This document shows, in pieces, positions 42,104 to 50,619 of a stretch of DNA of 64,000 nucleotides (position 1 is the first letter of the stretch; each line of letters begins with the position of its first letter). The stretch lies in the NCBI RefSeq assembly GCF_008124625.1, contig NZ_VNHM01000005.1, positions 116,302 through 180,301 of the forward strand, read 5' to 3'. Made by a program: the position numbers and the translations under genes. The notes under the pieces were generated by a model. It ran no database searches and was not told the origin of the DNA. It saw only the letters and a program-made list of their open reading frames with translations. Source of the DNA: Desulfallas thermosapovorans DSM 6562. GTDB lineage: Bacteria > Bacillota > Desulfotomaculia > Desulfotomaculales > Desulfallaceae.

Positions 42104-43399
42104 CTACAGGCCAAACCGCTTGTAAATTTCGTCCACGTGCTTCAGGTGATAATTATAATCAAATATTTCGTTGATTTCTTCCACAGATAAAATTGCGGCC
42201 ACTTCCGCATCGCCCAGCAGCAGCTTGCGGAAATCCTCCCCCGTCCGCCAGCATTGCATGGCGTTGCGCTGCACCAGCTCGTAAGCCTTCTCCCGGGTTA
42301 AACCATGGTTTTCCACCAGGGCCAGCAGCACCCGCTGTGAAAAAATCAGCCCGTGTGTTTTTTCTATATTCTTTTTCATATTTTCGGGGTAAACCAGCAG
42401 GTTTTTCATAATATTGCTAAACTTATATAGCATATAATCAAGGGTGATGGTGCTGTCGGGTATAATCACCCTTTCCACCGAAGAGTGGGAAATGTCCCTT
42501 TCATGCCACAGGGCCACGTTTTCCATAGCCACCAGGGCATTGCCCCTTAATAGCCTGGCCTGGCCGCTGATGCGTTCCACTGTTATGGGGTTGCGCTTGT
42601 GGGGCATGGCCGATGAACCCTTCTGGCCCTTTTTGAAATATTCTTCGGCTTCTAAAATATCGGTACGCTGGAGGTTTCTGATTTCAGTGGCAAACTTGTC
42701 CAGCGAACTGCCAATCACAGCCAGGGTGGTTAAAAATTCAGCATGCCTGTCCCGCTGCAACACCTGGGTGGAAACCCGGGCCGGCTTCAAACCGAGCCGG
42801 GCACATACGTGCCGTTCCACCGCCGGGTCAATGTTGGCGTAGGTGCCCACGGCACCGGATATTTTGCCTGCACTGATGGTGGCGATGGCATTTTCCATAC
42901 GTTTGATGTTACGCTCGGTTTCCGCCACCCATAGCAGCATTTTTAAACCAAATGTGGTTGGTTCGGCGTGAATGCCGTGGGTACGACCGATCATAATGGT
43001 ATAGCGATGCTCTTTGGCCTTTTCCAACAATACGTCACGCAGTTCATGGAGACGTTTGAGAATCAGTTCCCCCGCTTCCTTAATCTGCAGGGCAAGGGCG
43101 GTATCCAGCACGTCCGAAGAGGTCATGCCCAGGTGAATGTATTTGGAGGCATCCCCAACATGCTCTGCAACACAGGTAAGAAAAGCAATTACATCATGAT
43201 TGGTAACTTCTTCTATTTCATCAATGCGCTCCACGGTGAAATTGGCTTTTTCTTTAATTTCCTGCAAAGCTTCGGCGGGCACTACACCCATTTCGGCCAG
43301 TGCTTCACAGGCGCAAATCTCCACCTCGAGCCACTTGCGGTACTTGTTTTCCTGGGACCAGATGGCCTTCATTTCCGGTAATGTATAGCGATCAATCAA
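42104..43399 (-). CDS. purB: Adenylosuccinate lyase
   Basis: Splits fumarate from SAICAR and from adenylosuccinate. Fumarase/aspartase signature GSSAMPHKRNPI, early GMTSSDVLDTALA, IGRTHGIHAEPTTFG with the catalytic His. 431 residues. The TTG start overlaps the TGA of purE (TTGA), with GGAGGAAG upstream, showing translational coupling. Confidence 0.96.
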   Translation of the reverse strand: MIDRYTLPEMKAIWSQENKYRKWLEVEICACEALAEMGVVPAEALQEIKEKANFTVERIDEIEEVTNHDVIAFLTCVAEHVGDASKYIHLGMTSSDVLDTALALQIKEAGELILKRLHELRDVLLEKAKEHRYTIMIGRTHGIHAEPTTFGLKMLLWVAETERNIKRMENAIATISAGKISGAVGTYANIDPAVERHVCARLGLKPARVSTQVLQRDRHAEFLTTLAVIGSSLDKFATEIRNLQRTDILEAEEYFKKGQKGSSAMPHKRNPITVERISGQARLLRGNALVAMENVALWHERDISHSSVERVIIPDSTITLDYMLYKFSNIMKNLLVYPENMKKNIEKTHGLIFSQRVLLALVENHGLTREKAYELVQRNAMQCWRTGEDFRKLLLGDAEVAAILSVEEINEIFDYNYHLKHVDEIYKRFGL

Positions 43400-43929
43400 G
43401 CTTTGCTTCCTCCCTTTGTTTTTAAATACTCATCTATGCCCAATTCCTGCAAACGGGCTGATTTTTCCCCCACCTGCCGGGCCATTTTTTCTTTATAAGC
43501 AATTATTTTCTCCCGTACTTCGGGGCTGCCTGTACCAACAATCTGAGCAGCCAGAATACCCGCGTTTTTGGCCCCGTTTATGGCCACTGTAGCCACCGGT
43601 ATACCCGAGGGCATCTGCACTGTGGCGTACAGGGCATCCACGCCGTTTAAGGCACCGGAAGCTATGGGCACACCAATGACGGGCAAGGCCGTGTGGCCGG
43701 CAATGACGCCCGCCAGGTGAGCCGCGCCGCCTGCCCCTGCAATGATGGCCACCAAACCCCGTCCGGCAGCCCGGCGGGCGTAATCGGCTGTTTTTTCCGG
43801 CGCCCTGTGGGCAGAGGATATTATTATTTCCCAGGGAACTCCAAGCTCGTCCAGTATATCCGCCGCTCCGCGCATTACCGGTAAATCGGAATCACTGCCC
43901 ATTACTATACCTACCAATGGCTTATCCAT
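43396..43929 (-). CDS. purE: N5-carboxyaminoimidazole ribonucleotide mutase
   Basis: Moves the carboxyl group from N5-CAIR to [18 protein letters not shown], the class I-like [25 protein letters not shown], and [15 protein letters not shown]. 177 residues. The partner PurK that makes N5-CAIR is not adjacent, whereas Bacillus has purEK. First gene of the operon; GGGAGGAGG ribosome site follows a riboswitch and terminator. Confidence 0.96.
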   Translation of the reverse strand: MDKPLVGIVMGSDSDLPVMRGAADILDELGVPWEIIISSAHRAPEKTADYARRAAGRGLVAIIAGAGGAAHLAGVIAGHTALPVIGVPIASGALNGVDALYATVQMPSGIPVATVAINGAKNAGILAAQIVGTGSPEVREKIIAYKEKMARQVGEKSARLQELGIDEYLKTKGGSKA

Positions 43930-44003
43930 TTCACGCCTCCTCCCGGGATGTGATTATAATACTATTAGAGTATGTATCTCTAAGTTTAAGATTATATGCG
44001 GTA

Positions 44004-44054
44004 ATAAAAAAGCCAGACAGGTAGGTTCAAAGAGTGAAACCTACCCGCCTGGGC
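44004..44054 (-). terminator. Attenuator terminator of the purE riboswitch
   Basis: Long stem AGCCCAGGCGGGTAGGTT (44037-44054) with AACCTACCTGTCTGGCT (44011-44027), then TTTTTT. Its left arm shares the AAAAGCCC bases of the aptamer, so aptamer folding and terminator formation are mutually exclusive. Confidence 0.85.
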
Positions 44055-44165
44055 TTTTATCCCGACCGGTGTAGCCGCATGCGGTAATATGCCCGCAGCT
44101 GCCTGTACCGCTTGGACCAAACCACCGCCGGGGGCGGTGTGGAACCCTAGGTACACTTTCTCTCA
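44050..44165 (-). ncRNA. ykkC-class riboswitch, probable PRPP subtype
   Basis: On the minus strand the conserved ykkC blocks occur in order: CTAGGGTTCC (44141-44150), TGGTCCAAG (44111-44119), and CGGGATAAAAGCCC (44051-44064), separated by stems (CACCGCCCCCGGCGGTG; CCGCATGCGG). The ykkC superfamily includes guanidine-I, ppGpp, PRPP and nucleotide-diphosphate sensors. PRPP members are known upstream of purine operons, and this one precedes purE B C F M N H D, so PRPP is the likely ligand. High PRPP would stabilise the aptamer, prevent the overlapping terminator and switch the operon on. Subtype assignment from sequence alone is not certain. Confidence 0.82.
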
Positions 44166-44200
44166 TGGGAAATATTTATTTAAAATAGCTTCCCAAGTTA

Positions 44201-44230
44201 ATATTAACCTATGGATATTCGGACAGTCAA
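44201..44230 (-). promoter_or_regulatory. Sigma-A promoter of the pur operon
   Basis: TTGACT (44225-44230), 18-base spacer, TAATAT (44201-44206). The start near 44194 places the whole aptamer in the leader. Together with the riboswitch and attenuator this accounts for most of the 384-bp gap 43930-44313. Confidence 0.7.
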
Positions 44231-44313
44231 GCATAACCGGGCAAAATATAAATACTGATAAGAGCCAGCGGCACCAAAGGTTATTAGGAATAACAGTCCA
44301 ATATGGATTTCCC

Positions 44314-45855
44314 TTACTCCCACTCAATGGTAGCCGGGGGCTTGGAGGTGATATCGTATACCACCCGGTTAACCCCTTCCACCTCATTGACTATGCGGCT
44401 GGAGATACGCTCCAGTACGTCATAGGGTATTCTGGCCCAATCGGCGGTCATACCGTCGTGGGAATGGACGGCCCTGATAGCCACAGTGTGGGCATAAGTA
44501 CGCTCGTCACCCATGACCCCGACACTGCGCAAATTGGGCAGCATGGCAAAGTACTGCCAAATCTCCCGGTCCAAACCGGCCCGGGCGATTTCACCGGTTA
44601 CTATGGCATCGGCCTCCTGGAGCAGGGCTATTTTTTCAGGTGTAACTTCACCCAATATGCGCACCGCCAGGCCGGGACCGGGGAAAGGCTGGCGCCAGAC
44701 TATTTCGGGGGGCATACCTAACTTTTCCCCCACCTGGCGCACTTCGTCCTTAAAGAGCCAGCGCAGCGGCTCAATCAGGGACAATTTCATATCCTCGGGC
44801 AAACCACCCACATTATGGTGTGATTTAATCACCGCCGCCGTGGCCGTGCCGCTTTCCACCACATCGGGATACAAAGTACCCTGCACTAAAAAGTCTATCT
44901 CGCCCACTTTGGCGGCCTCTTCTTCAAATACCCGGATAAACTCTTCACCAATTATTTTACGCTTGCGTTCCGGGTCGGTAACTCCCTGCAGTTTATTTAA
45001 AAACCGCTCTGAAGCATCTACATATACAAGGTTGATATTAAAGCCGTCCCGGAAGAATTTCTGCACCGCCTCGGCTTCCCCCTTACGTAAAAGGCCGTGG
45101 TTGACAAACACGCAAGTCAGCTTATCCCCAATGGCCCGGTGCACCAGAACGGCGGATACCGACGAGTCCACACCGCCGCTTAAAGCGCAAAGCACGTGCT
45201 TGTCGCCTACTTGTTCCCTGATTTCCGCCACAGTATGCTCTATAAAGGAACCCATCGTCCAGTTTCCGGTACAACCGCAAATATCATACAGGAAATAGTG
45301 CAGTATATCCTGCCCTTTGGGGGTATGCACCACCTCGGGATGAAACTGCACTGCATACAAACCCCGCTCCGCATCCGCCATGGCCGCCACCGGAGCCTGC
45401 TCGGTGCGAGCCAAAATATTAAATCCCGGCGGTGGTGCCTCCACCAGGTCACCATGACTCATCCAGCACTGTTCCCTCTCACCCATGCAGCACAGCAAAC
45501 CTTCCCGGGACATGACCTCAAGATCAGTTTTACCATACTCGTGCCGGGTGGCCCGGCTTACAGTACCACCTAATTGGAGGGACATCAACTGCATGCCATA
45601 GCAAATGCCCAGTATAGGTATGTTTAAATTATATATTTCCTTGTCCACCACCGGGGCACCTTGCTGGTATACGCTGGAAGGTCCCCCGGAAAATATAATG
45701 CCCCGCGGTTTTTTGGCTTGAATTTCAGCCAGCGGGGTGTTAAAGGGCAGCATTTCACAAAAAACACGACCTTCACGAACGCGACGGGCAATCAATTGGC
45801 TGTACTGCCCACCAAAATCCAGTACCACGACCATCTCCCGTTCGGGTATAGACAT
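44314..45855 (-). CDS. guaA: GMP synthase (glutamine-hydrolysing)
   Basis: Aminates XMP to GMP. N-terminal glutaminase with Cys in GICYGMQLM and His-Glu in [12 protein letters not shown]-pyrophosphatase P-loop [15 protein letters not shown]-terminal dimerisation domain ending in [11 protein letters not shown]. 513 residues. ATG follows GGGAGG. Downstream of hpt with a 76-bp gap, likely one unit driven by the promoter at 46.5 kb. No terminator was seen between guaA and the purE promoter. Confidence 0.96.
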   Translation of the reverse strand: MSIPEREMVVVLDFGGQYSQLIARRVREGRVFCEMLPFNTPLAEIQAKKPRGIIFSGGPSSVYQQGAPVVDKEIYNLNIPILGICYGMQLMSLQLGGTVSRATRHEYGKTDLEVMSREGLLCCMGEREQCWMSHGDLVEAPPPGFNILARTEQAPVAAMADAERGLYAVQFHPEVVHTPKGQDILHYFLYDICGCTGNWTMGSFIEHTVAEIREQVGDKHVLCALSGGVDSSVSAVLVHRAIGDKLTCVFVNHGLLRKGEAEAVQKFFRDGFNINLVYVDASERFLNKLQGVTDPERKRKIIGEEFIRVFEEEAAKVGEIDFLVQGTLYPDVVESGTATAAVIKSHHNVGGLPEDMKLSLIEPLRWLFKDEVRQVGEKLGMPPEIVWRQPFPGPGLAVRILGEVTPEKIALLQEADAIVTGEIARAGLDREIWQYFAMLPNLRSVGVMGDERTYAHTVAIRAVHSHDGMTADWARIPYDVLERISSRIVNEVEGVNRVVYDITSKPPATIEWE

Positions 45856-45931
45856 CTTTTATTTCCTCCCATATAAACTATTTGCATTTAGACAGTCATG
45901 CCGCCAACGCGGCACCGGCAGAGGATGAAAA

Positions 45932-46468
45932 TTACTGGTAAATTTCCTTTTTCAATACAAAAATTTCAGGTAAGTGCCGGTATTTTTCATTATAATCAAG
46001 CCCGTAGCCCACCACGAATTCATCCGGTATGCTAAAACCGCTGTAATCCACAGGCACATTTACTTCCCGCCTGGAGGGCTTGTCCAGCAAGGTGCAAATA
46101 CGCACGCTGGCCGGGTCTCGGGTTTTTAGAACATCCAACAGGTAGTTTAAAGTAAGGCCGGTGTCGACAATATCCTCGACAATGAGCACGTGACGGTTTT
46201 CAATACTTTTATCCAAATCCTTTAATATGCGCACCACGCCGGTTGATTTGCTGGACGCCCCGTAACTGGACACGGCCATAAAGTCAACCCGTACATCGAT
46301 GTTCATGGCCCTAATCAAATCAGCCATGAACACCACGGCGCCTTTCAATATACCCACCATCAACAGTTCTTTGCCCGCATAGTCCCTGGAGATATTGTTC
46401 CCCAATTCTTGCACCTTTTTATCTATTTCCATCTTGGGAATCAACACTTTTTCCACATCCGGATGCAA
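45932..46468 (-). CDS. hpt: Hypoxanthine phosphoribosyltransferase
   Basis: Purine salvage using PRPP. VGILKGAVVFMADLIR, the PRPP motif HVLIVEDIVDTGLTL, and the flexible loop SSYGASSKSTG are diagnostic. 178 residues. TTG start at 46466-46468 has GGGGG 8 bases upstream. Transcribed just 26 bases from a near-consensus promoter. Pairing salvage (hpt) with guaA next to the de novo operon groups PRPP-using purine functions. Confidence 0.94.
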   Translation of the reverse strand: MHPDVEKVLIPKMEIDKKVQELGNNISRDYAGKELLMVGILKGAVVFMADLIRAMNIDVRVDFMAVSSYGASSKSTGVVRILKDLDKSIENRHVLIVEDIVDTGLTLNYLLDVLKTRDPASVRICTLLDKPSRREVNVPVDYSGFSIPDEFVVGYGLDYNEKYRHLPEIFVLKKEIYQ

Positions 46469-46500
46469 AATAAATTCCCCCTGATATCAAAATCTGGGTT

Positions 46501-46530
46501 ATTATAACAAAGCATTTCAAACATTGTCAA
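46501..46530 (-). promoter_or_regulatory. Consensus sigma-A promoter for hpt-guaA
   Basis: TTGACA (46525-46530), 18-base spacer, TATAAT (46501-46506), both hexamers perfect. Confidence 0.8.
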
Positions 46531-46545
46531 TATACCGCGACTAAG

Positions 46546-47241
46546 CTACACATCGGGTGCGGTCACCTGTAGCTGTTTATTGAAATCCCACATTTTCATG
46601 TTGATTTCCAGTTTGTCCCTTTTGCCATGCTTGCCGGTGGCTTCAATGCGGGCTCTGCTAATCACCTGGTCACTCGGGTGCACCCAAATACAGTATTTAA
46701 AATCATCGTAACTTAATTCCATTAATGCATTCTGTACGATGGGTTTTAACTCCAGCACCCTGTACTTTACACCATCAATCTCTTCGGCCTTCAGTTCCTT
46801 AATGATGGGTACATCTTTAAAATTAAAATTACCCAGCGGGTTAAACTCGGTGACAAATAGCTCCGACTCGGCCATTTTGTTACCTTCCAGGAGAGTCCAG
46901 TTATCCGACCAGTACCCCTTGATAAATGTTTTTTCACCGGTATGAATAAATTCCACCGGCATATCCTGCATAGTTCCAGTGATGTGTACTCTATCCGGTG
47001 CCACCCGTACCCCCTGGACATCGGAAATCACCCTGTCTCCTATTTTAACCAGCATGCTGAAGCGCAGAGAGCCGGCATGCAAGGTTTTTTCCATGGCCGC
47101 AGCCAGTAATTCCTCGGGCGGCACACTGATTTTAGTATAATAAGCCCCGGCCCCACGGTAAATACCCAGCAAGACCAGCACGGCAACCACCAAACCCAGC
47201 AGTAACTTTTTATCCACTACCAGCCAGCGCGGCTCGGGCAT
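46546..47241 (-). CDS. Membrane-anchored protein, LolA/LppX-like fold suspected
   Basis: A 231-residue protein with an uncleaved N-terminal membrane segment (about 12-28, LLLGLVVAVLVLLGIY) and an extracellular beta-rich domain. The order of short blocks (SLRFSMLVKIGDRVISDVQG, MPVEFIHTGEKTFIKG, WTLLEGN, YRVLELKP, CIWVHPSDQVISRARIEATG) resembles lipoprotein-sorting/LppX-type proteins that bind lipids. There is no lipobox Cys. I do not recognise a specific function. It lies upstream of hpt and diverges from the MazG-like gene. Confidence 0.6.
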   Translation of the reverse strand: MPEPRWLVVDKKLLLGLVVAVLVLLGIYRGAGAYYTKISVPPEELLAAAMEKTLHAGSLRFSMLVKIGDRVISDVQGVRVAPDRVHITGTMQDMPVEFIHTGEKTFIKGYWSDNWTLLEGNKMAESELFVTEFNPLGNFNFKDVPIIKELKAEEIDGVKYRVLELKPIVQNALMELSYDDFKYCIWVHPSDQVISRARIEATGKHGKRDKLEINMKMWDFNKQLQVTAPDV

Positions 47242-47395
47242 AACAATTCACTCCTTTTATAATAGCAACGCATTCCTGTAAATTTATACGAAGTTTGCCT
47301 CGTAAATATTCCTTTTAACACCGGCTGTCCTGTTTTTTAAAGAATAATTGTGTTAAAATAGGAATGTTTTAATAAGCAAGAGGAGTGCTGGAAAG

Positions 47396-47713
47396 TTGGA
47401 TATACAGGATATGCAAAGGGAAGTGGACGGTTGGATCGGTCAATTTGAAGAAGGATACTGGCCACCGCTGGCCATGCTGGCCCGCCTCACCGAGGAGGTG
47501 GGTGAGTTGGCCAGAGAAGTCAACCACCGGTTCGGCACCAAACCCAAAAAGCCGGATGAACCCGAGGGTGATCTGGCTATGGAATTGGCTGACATTTTAT
47601 TCATTATTATCTGTTACGCCAACTCGCTGGGCATCAACCTTGACGAAGCATTTAAAAAAATGATGGAAAAATACAAAACCCGTGACTCCCATCGCTGGAC
47701 CAGAAAAAAATAA
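47396..47713 (+). CDS. MazG-like nucleotide pyrophosphohydrolase
   Basis: A 105-residue single-domain all-helical NTP pyrophosphohydrolase. Metal-binding pattern LTEEVGELAREV then MELADILFIIICYAN (E-x2-E ... E-x2-D). It removes pyrophosphate from nucleotides, probably house-cleaning noncanonical NTPs. TTG start with GAGGAG upstream at about 10 bases. Followed 16 bp later by the DUF1015 gene, so cotranscribed. Confidence 0.85.
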   Translation: MDIQDMQREVDGWIGQFEEGYWPPLAMLARLTEEVGELAREVNHRFGTKPKKPDEPEGDLAMELADILFIIICYANSLGINLDEAFKKMMEKYKTRDSHRWTRKK

Positions 47714-47729
47714 AACAGGAGGGAATAAT

Positions 47730-49040
47730 ATGGCTACTGTCGTACCCCTGCGCGGACTACGCTACGATGAAAAAAAAGCCGGCAGCATTAAAGAATTGGT
47801 TACACCACCCTATGACGTAATCGACGCCGCCGCCCAGGAAAAATACTACCAGCTGAATCCCTATAATATTATCCGCCTGGAATATGGTAAAAGGAGTCCC
47901 TCAGATAACGATACAGACAACCGCTATACCCGGGCCGCAGAATTTTTCAGTCGCTGGCAGAGCGAAGGAATACTGAAACAAGAGGACGCCCCTGCCGTTT
48001 ACTTCTACCAGCAGCAATTTAACATAGACAAACAAACACTGGTACGTACCGGTATCATTTGCGGTGTAAAGCTGGAGCCTTACGAAAACGGAGTAATTCT
48101 CCCCCACGAAGAAACCATGCCCAAGCACAAAGCTGACCGGTTGGCACTAATGCAGGCCTGTGGGGCCAACTTCAGCCCCATATTTGGTTTGTACAGCGAC
48201 CCGCAGCGCAGCATTGACCAATTGTTACTGGACGCGGTGCAAGATTCCCCCGCCGCCGTCAGTTTTACCGATGAATTCGGCCACGGGCACCGGTTGTGGG
48301 TGATTACAGGTGACCAGCTGGTACGGCAAGTGCAGCAACTAATGCGGCAGCAGCGCATTTTTATTGCTGACGGGCATCACCGTTACGAAACTGCGTTGAA
48401 CTACGCCCGGCAAAACCCCGGGAACCCGTCTGCCGGTTATGTAATGATGACTTTAGTCAACCTCTACGATCCCGGCCTTGTCATACTGCCCACCCACCGG
48501 CTGGTTGTACAGAGTAAGGTAGACAAGCAAAAACTACTGGCCGCATTACAGGAAGACTTTATCATTGAAAAAATAACCGCCACAGATGTTGATAAAGTCA
48601 CGGAATTAATGGCTGATTTGGCGGGACTGCAGGAAAAGGGCGACACTGCACACCGGCAAGTATTCGGACTTTATTGGGGGGAAAACGTTTATTATGCAAT
48701 AACGCTGAAGGATGATAGTATAATCGCGCGGAAAATGCCCGCTGAACGCTCAACTGCCTGGCGCAGACTGGATGTATCAGTTTTGCAAAAACTCATCCTG
48801 GAAAGCCGGCTTGGTATAGATGATGAGGCCCTGGCGGGTGGTGAAGCGGTTAAATACACCCGGGATGCCCGGGAGGCTGTACAGGCAGTGGATGAGGGTC
48901 GCTGCCGGATGGCATTTTTAATGAATCCCACCCTTATCGGCGAAGTAACCGAAATTGCCGCCAACGGAGAAAAAATGCCGCAAAAATCCACTTTCTTTTT
49001 TCCCAAGTTAATCACCGGGCTGGTTGTTAACAAGTTTTAA
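47730..49040 (+). CDS. DUF1015 family protein
   Basis: A 436-residue protein of the DUF1015 family, of unknown biochemical function. Conserved blocks: VVPLRGLRYDEKKAG, LVTPPYDVIDAAAQEKYY, NIIRLEYGK, LPHEETMPKHKADRLALM, IADGHHRYETALNYA, and a C-terminal MPQKSTFFFPKLITGLV. ATG at 47730 follows AGGAGGG; the ORF could extend 16 codons upstream into the MazG-like gene. A terminator follows. Confidence 0.88.
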   Translation: MATVVPLRGLRYDEKKAGSIKELVTPPYDVIDAAAQEKYYQLNPYNIIRLEYGKRSPSDNDTDNRYTRAAEFFSRWQSEGILKQEDAPAVYFYQQQFNIDKQTLVRTGIICGVKLEPYENGVILPHEETMPKHKADRLALMQACGANFSPIFGLYSDPQRSIDQLLLDAVQDSPAAVSFTDEFGHGHRLWVITGDQLVRQVQQLMRQQRIFIADGHHRYETALNYARQNPGNPSAGYVMMTLVNLYDPGLVILPTHRLVVQSKVDKQKLLAALQEDFIIEKITATDVDKVTELMADLAGLQEKGDTAHRQVFGLYWGENVYYAITLKDDSIIARKMPAERSTAWRRLDVSVLQKLILESRLGIDDEALAGGEAVKYTRDAREAVQAVDEGRCRMAFLMNPTLIGEVTEIAANGEKMPQKSTFFFPKLITGLVVNKF

Positions 49041-49058
49041 AGCATAAATCTTGCACAT

Positions 49059-49102
49059 AAAAAAGGGGGTACGGGTGGCCATGCCCTTCTCCCCCTTTTT
49101 TT
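49059..49102. terminator. Bidirectional terminator between DUF1015 gene and fliY
   Basis: AAAAAAGGGGG ... CCCCCTTTTTTT with an inner GGGTGGCCATGCCC hairpin. It serves both converging units. Confidence 0.88.
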
Positions 49103-49200
49103 AAAAAAACTGTTCAAAAATCCGCGTGAGAGCTACTTATAACCTCCAAACAGGCTTGCTTTTACGGTATTCACGTAAGTCCGGGTGTTCTATACCGGTA

Positions 49201-50619
49201 TTATCTCAAGCTGTTTATCCTATCCCTGGTGGAAATGATACTGGTGATTTTAACACCAAAGTTTTCATTAACCACCACCACTTCCCCTTTGGCCACCAGT
49301 TTACCGTTTATTAATATATCCACCGGTTCATCAACCAGTGTTTCCAATTCCACTATGGCCCCCGGAGTCATATGTAATACCTCTTTAATTTGCCTTTGGG
49401 TGCGCCCCAAAACCACCGAAACCTTTAAAGGAATATCCATTAACATATTCAGTTTTTCGGGGTCCACTTGCGGCAAAGCATCCTTATCATAACCTGAATT
49501 GGTTGACTGAGTCGCAACTTTTTCACGCCCTGCTAACGTTGTAAAATCATCACGTTGCTGTGCAGTGCGGTCTTGCACCTGTGCATTGTCGGGTTTTTCC
49601 ATCACCCCTGGTTCAGGCACAGGTGTAGCAACTTCTTCTTCTGCCTCTACATCCATAACACCGAACTTTTCCAATAAAAGCCTGGTCTGTTCCCGGGCAG
49701 TATTAATATCCAATACTTGCATGATATTAGTATCCAGTAAGCCGTTTATCGTCATACGGAAATAACTTACCACTATGGGGTCTTCGAAGGGCAGGTTGAT
49801 GCTGAATTTGCTTGTTTCCATCACGGTATCGGTTTCCGGTGGCAATATATTGATACTTCTGTCCAGCATATCAGCCAGCGCTGTCGAAGCGGAACCAATC
49901 ATCTGGTTCATAGCCTCTGCAGCCGCACTGATTTCCAACTCCGATATTTCGTCTTGTAAATCCGTACCGTCTCTACCCATCATTAAATTTGCCATCACCA
50001 TGGCATCCCGCATCTTAATAACCAGCACATTGTAACCACTGAGGCCCTCTTTAAAACGTACTCTGATAACCAGGTAGGGTACGTTGAACCCTTCAAAAAA
50101 ATCCCTTTGGCGGGTAATAATAACCTTGGGGCTGGTTATCTGCACCCGTTTGTTTAACAACTGAGACAGCGTCGTAGCAGAGGAACCCATGGATATATTA
50201 CCAATCTCGCCCAGGGCATCCTTTTCCTCCGGTGTTAATGCCGACTGTAAATCTTCATCCTCAGGTTCATCTATTTCATATTTTTCCCGTCCGTTACCTC
50301 CGCCGGTACCAAACAAGGTGTCAATTTCATCCTGGCTTAACCCCTGACCGGCGTCATCCCGGGCGGCACCCAGCATGGCATCTATTTCGGCCTGGTCTAA
50401 CTCCTGACCGGCGTCATCCCGGGCGGCACCCAGCATGGCATCTATTTCGGCCTGGTCTAACTCCTGACCGGCGTCATCCCGGGCGGCACCCAGCATGGCA
50501 TCTATTTCGGCCTGGCTTAACCCCTGACTGCCGTACTGCTCATTTTTATTACTATCTGAAGGTTTTATTAAGGCTTCTATTTCATCTTGCTGCAACAGTT
50601 TGTTTTCGCTATCACTCAT
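49201..50619 (-). CDS. fliY: Flagellar switch phosphatase FliY with repeated CheY-P docking motifs
   Basis: A 472-residue three-part protein. N-terminal part: five motifs of the L-x-Q-x-EIDAML type that FliM and FliY use to bind phospho-CheY (residues 9-18, 34-43, 54-63, 74-83, 94-103), the middle three within 20-residue near-identical repeats. Middle: CheC-like phosphatase with both active sites (DALGEIGN; SAAAEAMN). C-terminus: FliN/SpoA domain (LMDIPLKVSVVLGRTQRQIKEVL). It forms the C-ring with FliM and dephosphorylates CheY-P. ATG at 50617-50619 overlaps the fliM end by 8 bp. Last gene of the flagellar operon. Confidence 0.93.
   Translation of the reverse strand: MSDSENKLLQQDEIEALIKPSDSNKNEQYGSQGLSQAEIDAMLGAARDDAGQELDQAEIDAMLGAARDDAGQELDQAEIDAMLGAARDDAGQGLSQDEIDTLFGTGGGNGREKYEIDEPEDEDLQSALTPEEKDALGEIGNISMGSSATTLSQLLNKRVQITSPKVIITRQRDFFEGFNVPYLVIRVRFKEGLSGYNVLVIKMRDAMVMANLMMGRDGTDLQDEISELEISAAAEAMNQMIGSASTALADMLDRSINILPPETDTVMETSKFSINLPFEDPIVVSYFRMTINGLLDTNIMQVLDINTAREQTRLLLEKFGVMDVEAEEEVATPVPEPGVMEKPDNAQVQDRTAQQRDDFTTLAGREKVATQSTNSGYDKDALPQVDPEKLNMLMDIPLKVSVVLGRTQRQIKEVLHMTPGAIVELETLVDEPVDILINGKLVAKGEVVVVNENFGVKITSIISTRDRINSLR
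50341..50520 (-). repeat. Three tandem 60-bp repeats inside fliY
   Basis: Lines 50341-50400, 50401-50460 and 50461-50520 are nearly identical, differing at only a few bases. Each encodes L-(S/D)-Q-AEIDAMLGAARDDAGQ-(E/G), 20 residues. The high DNA identity implies recent slippage or recombination. Confidence 0.97.

Noticed and set aside
44265..44285. Fragment of the GCCGGGTGTT repeat flank (GGCACCAAAGGTTA)
   Set aside because: A 14-base match without either arm is too short to count as a copy.
44165..44313. Guanine riboswitch in tandem with the PRPP aptamer
   Set aside because: Known tandem switches pair the two, so I looked upstream. The region holds only the promoter and AT-rich sequence without the conserved purine-aptamer loops.
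49170..49195. Further copy of the GCCGGGTGTT repeat
   Set aside because: Only CCGGGTGTT matches; there is no partner arm or shared flank.
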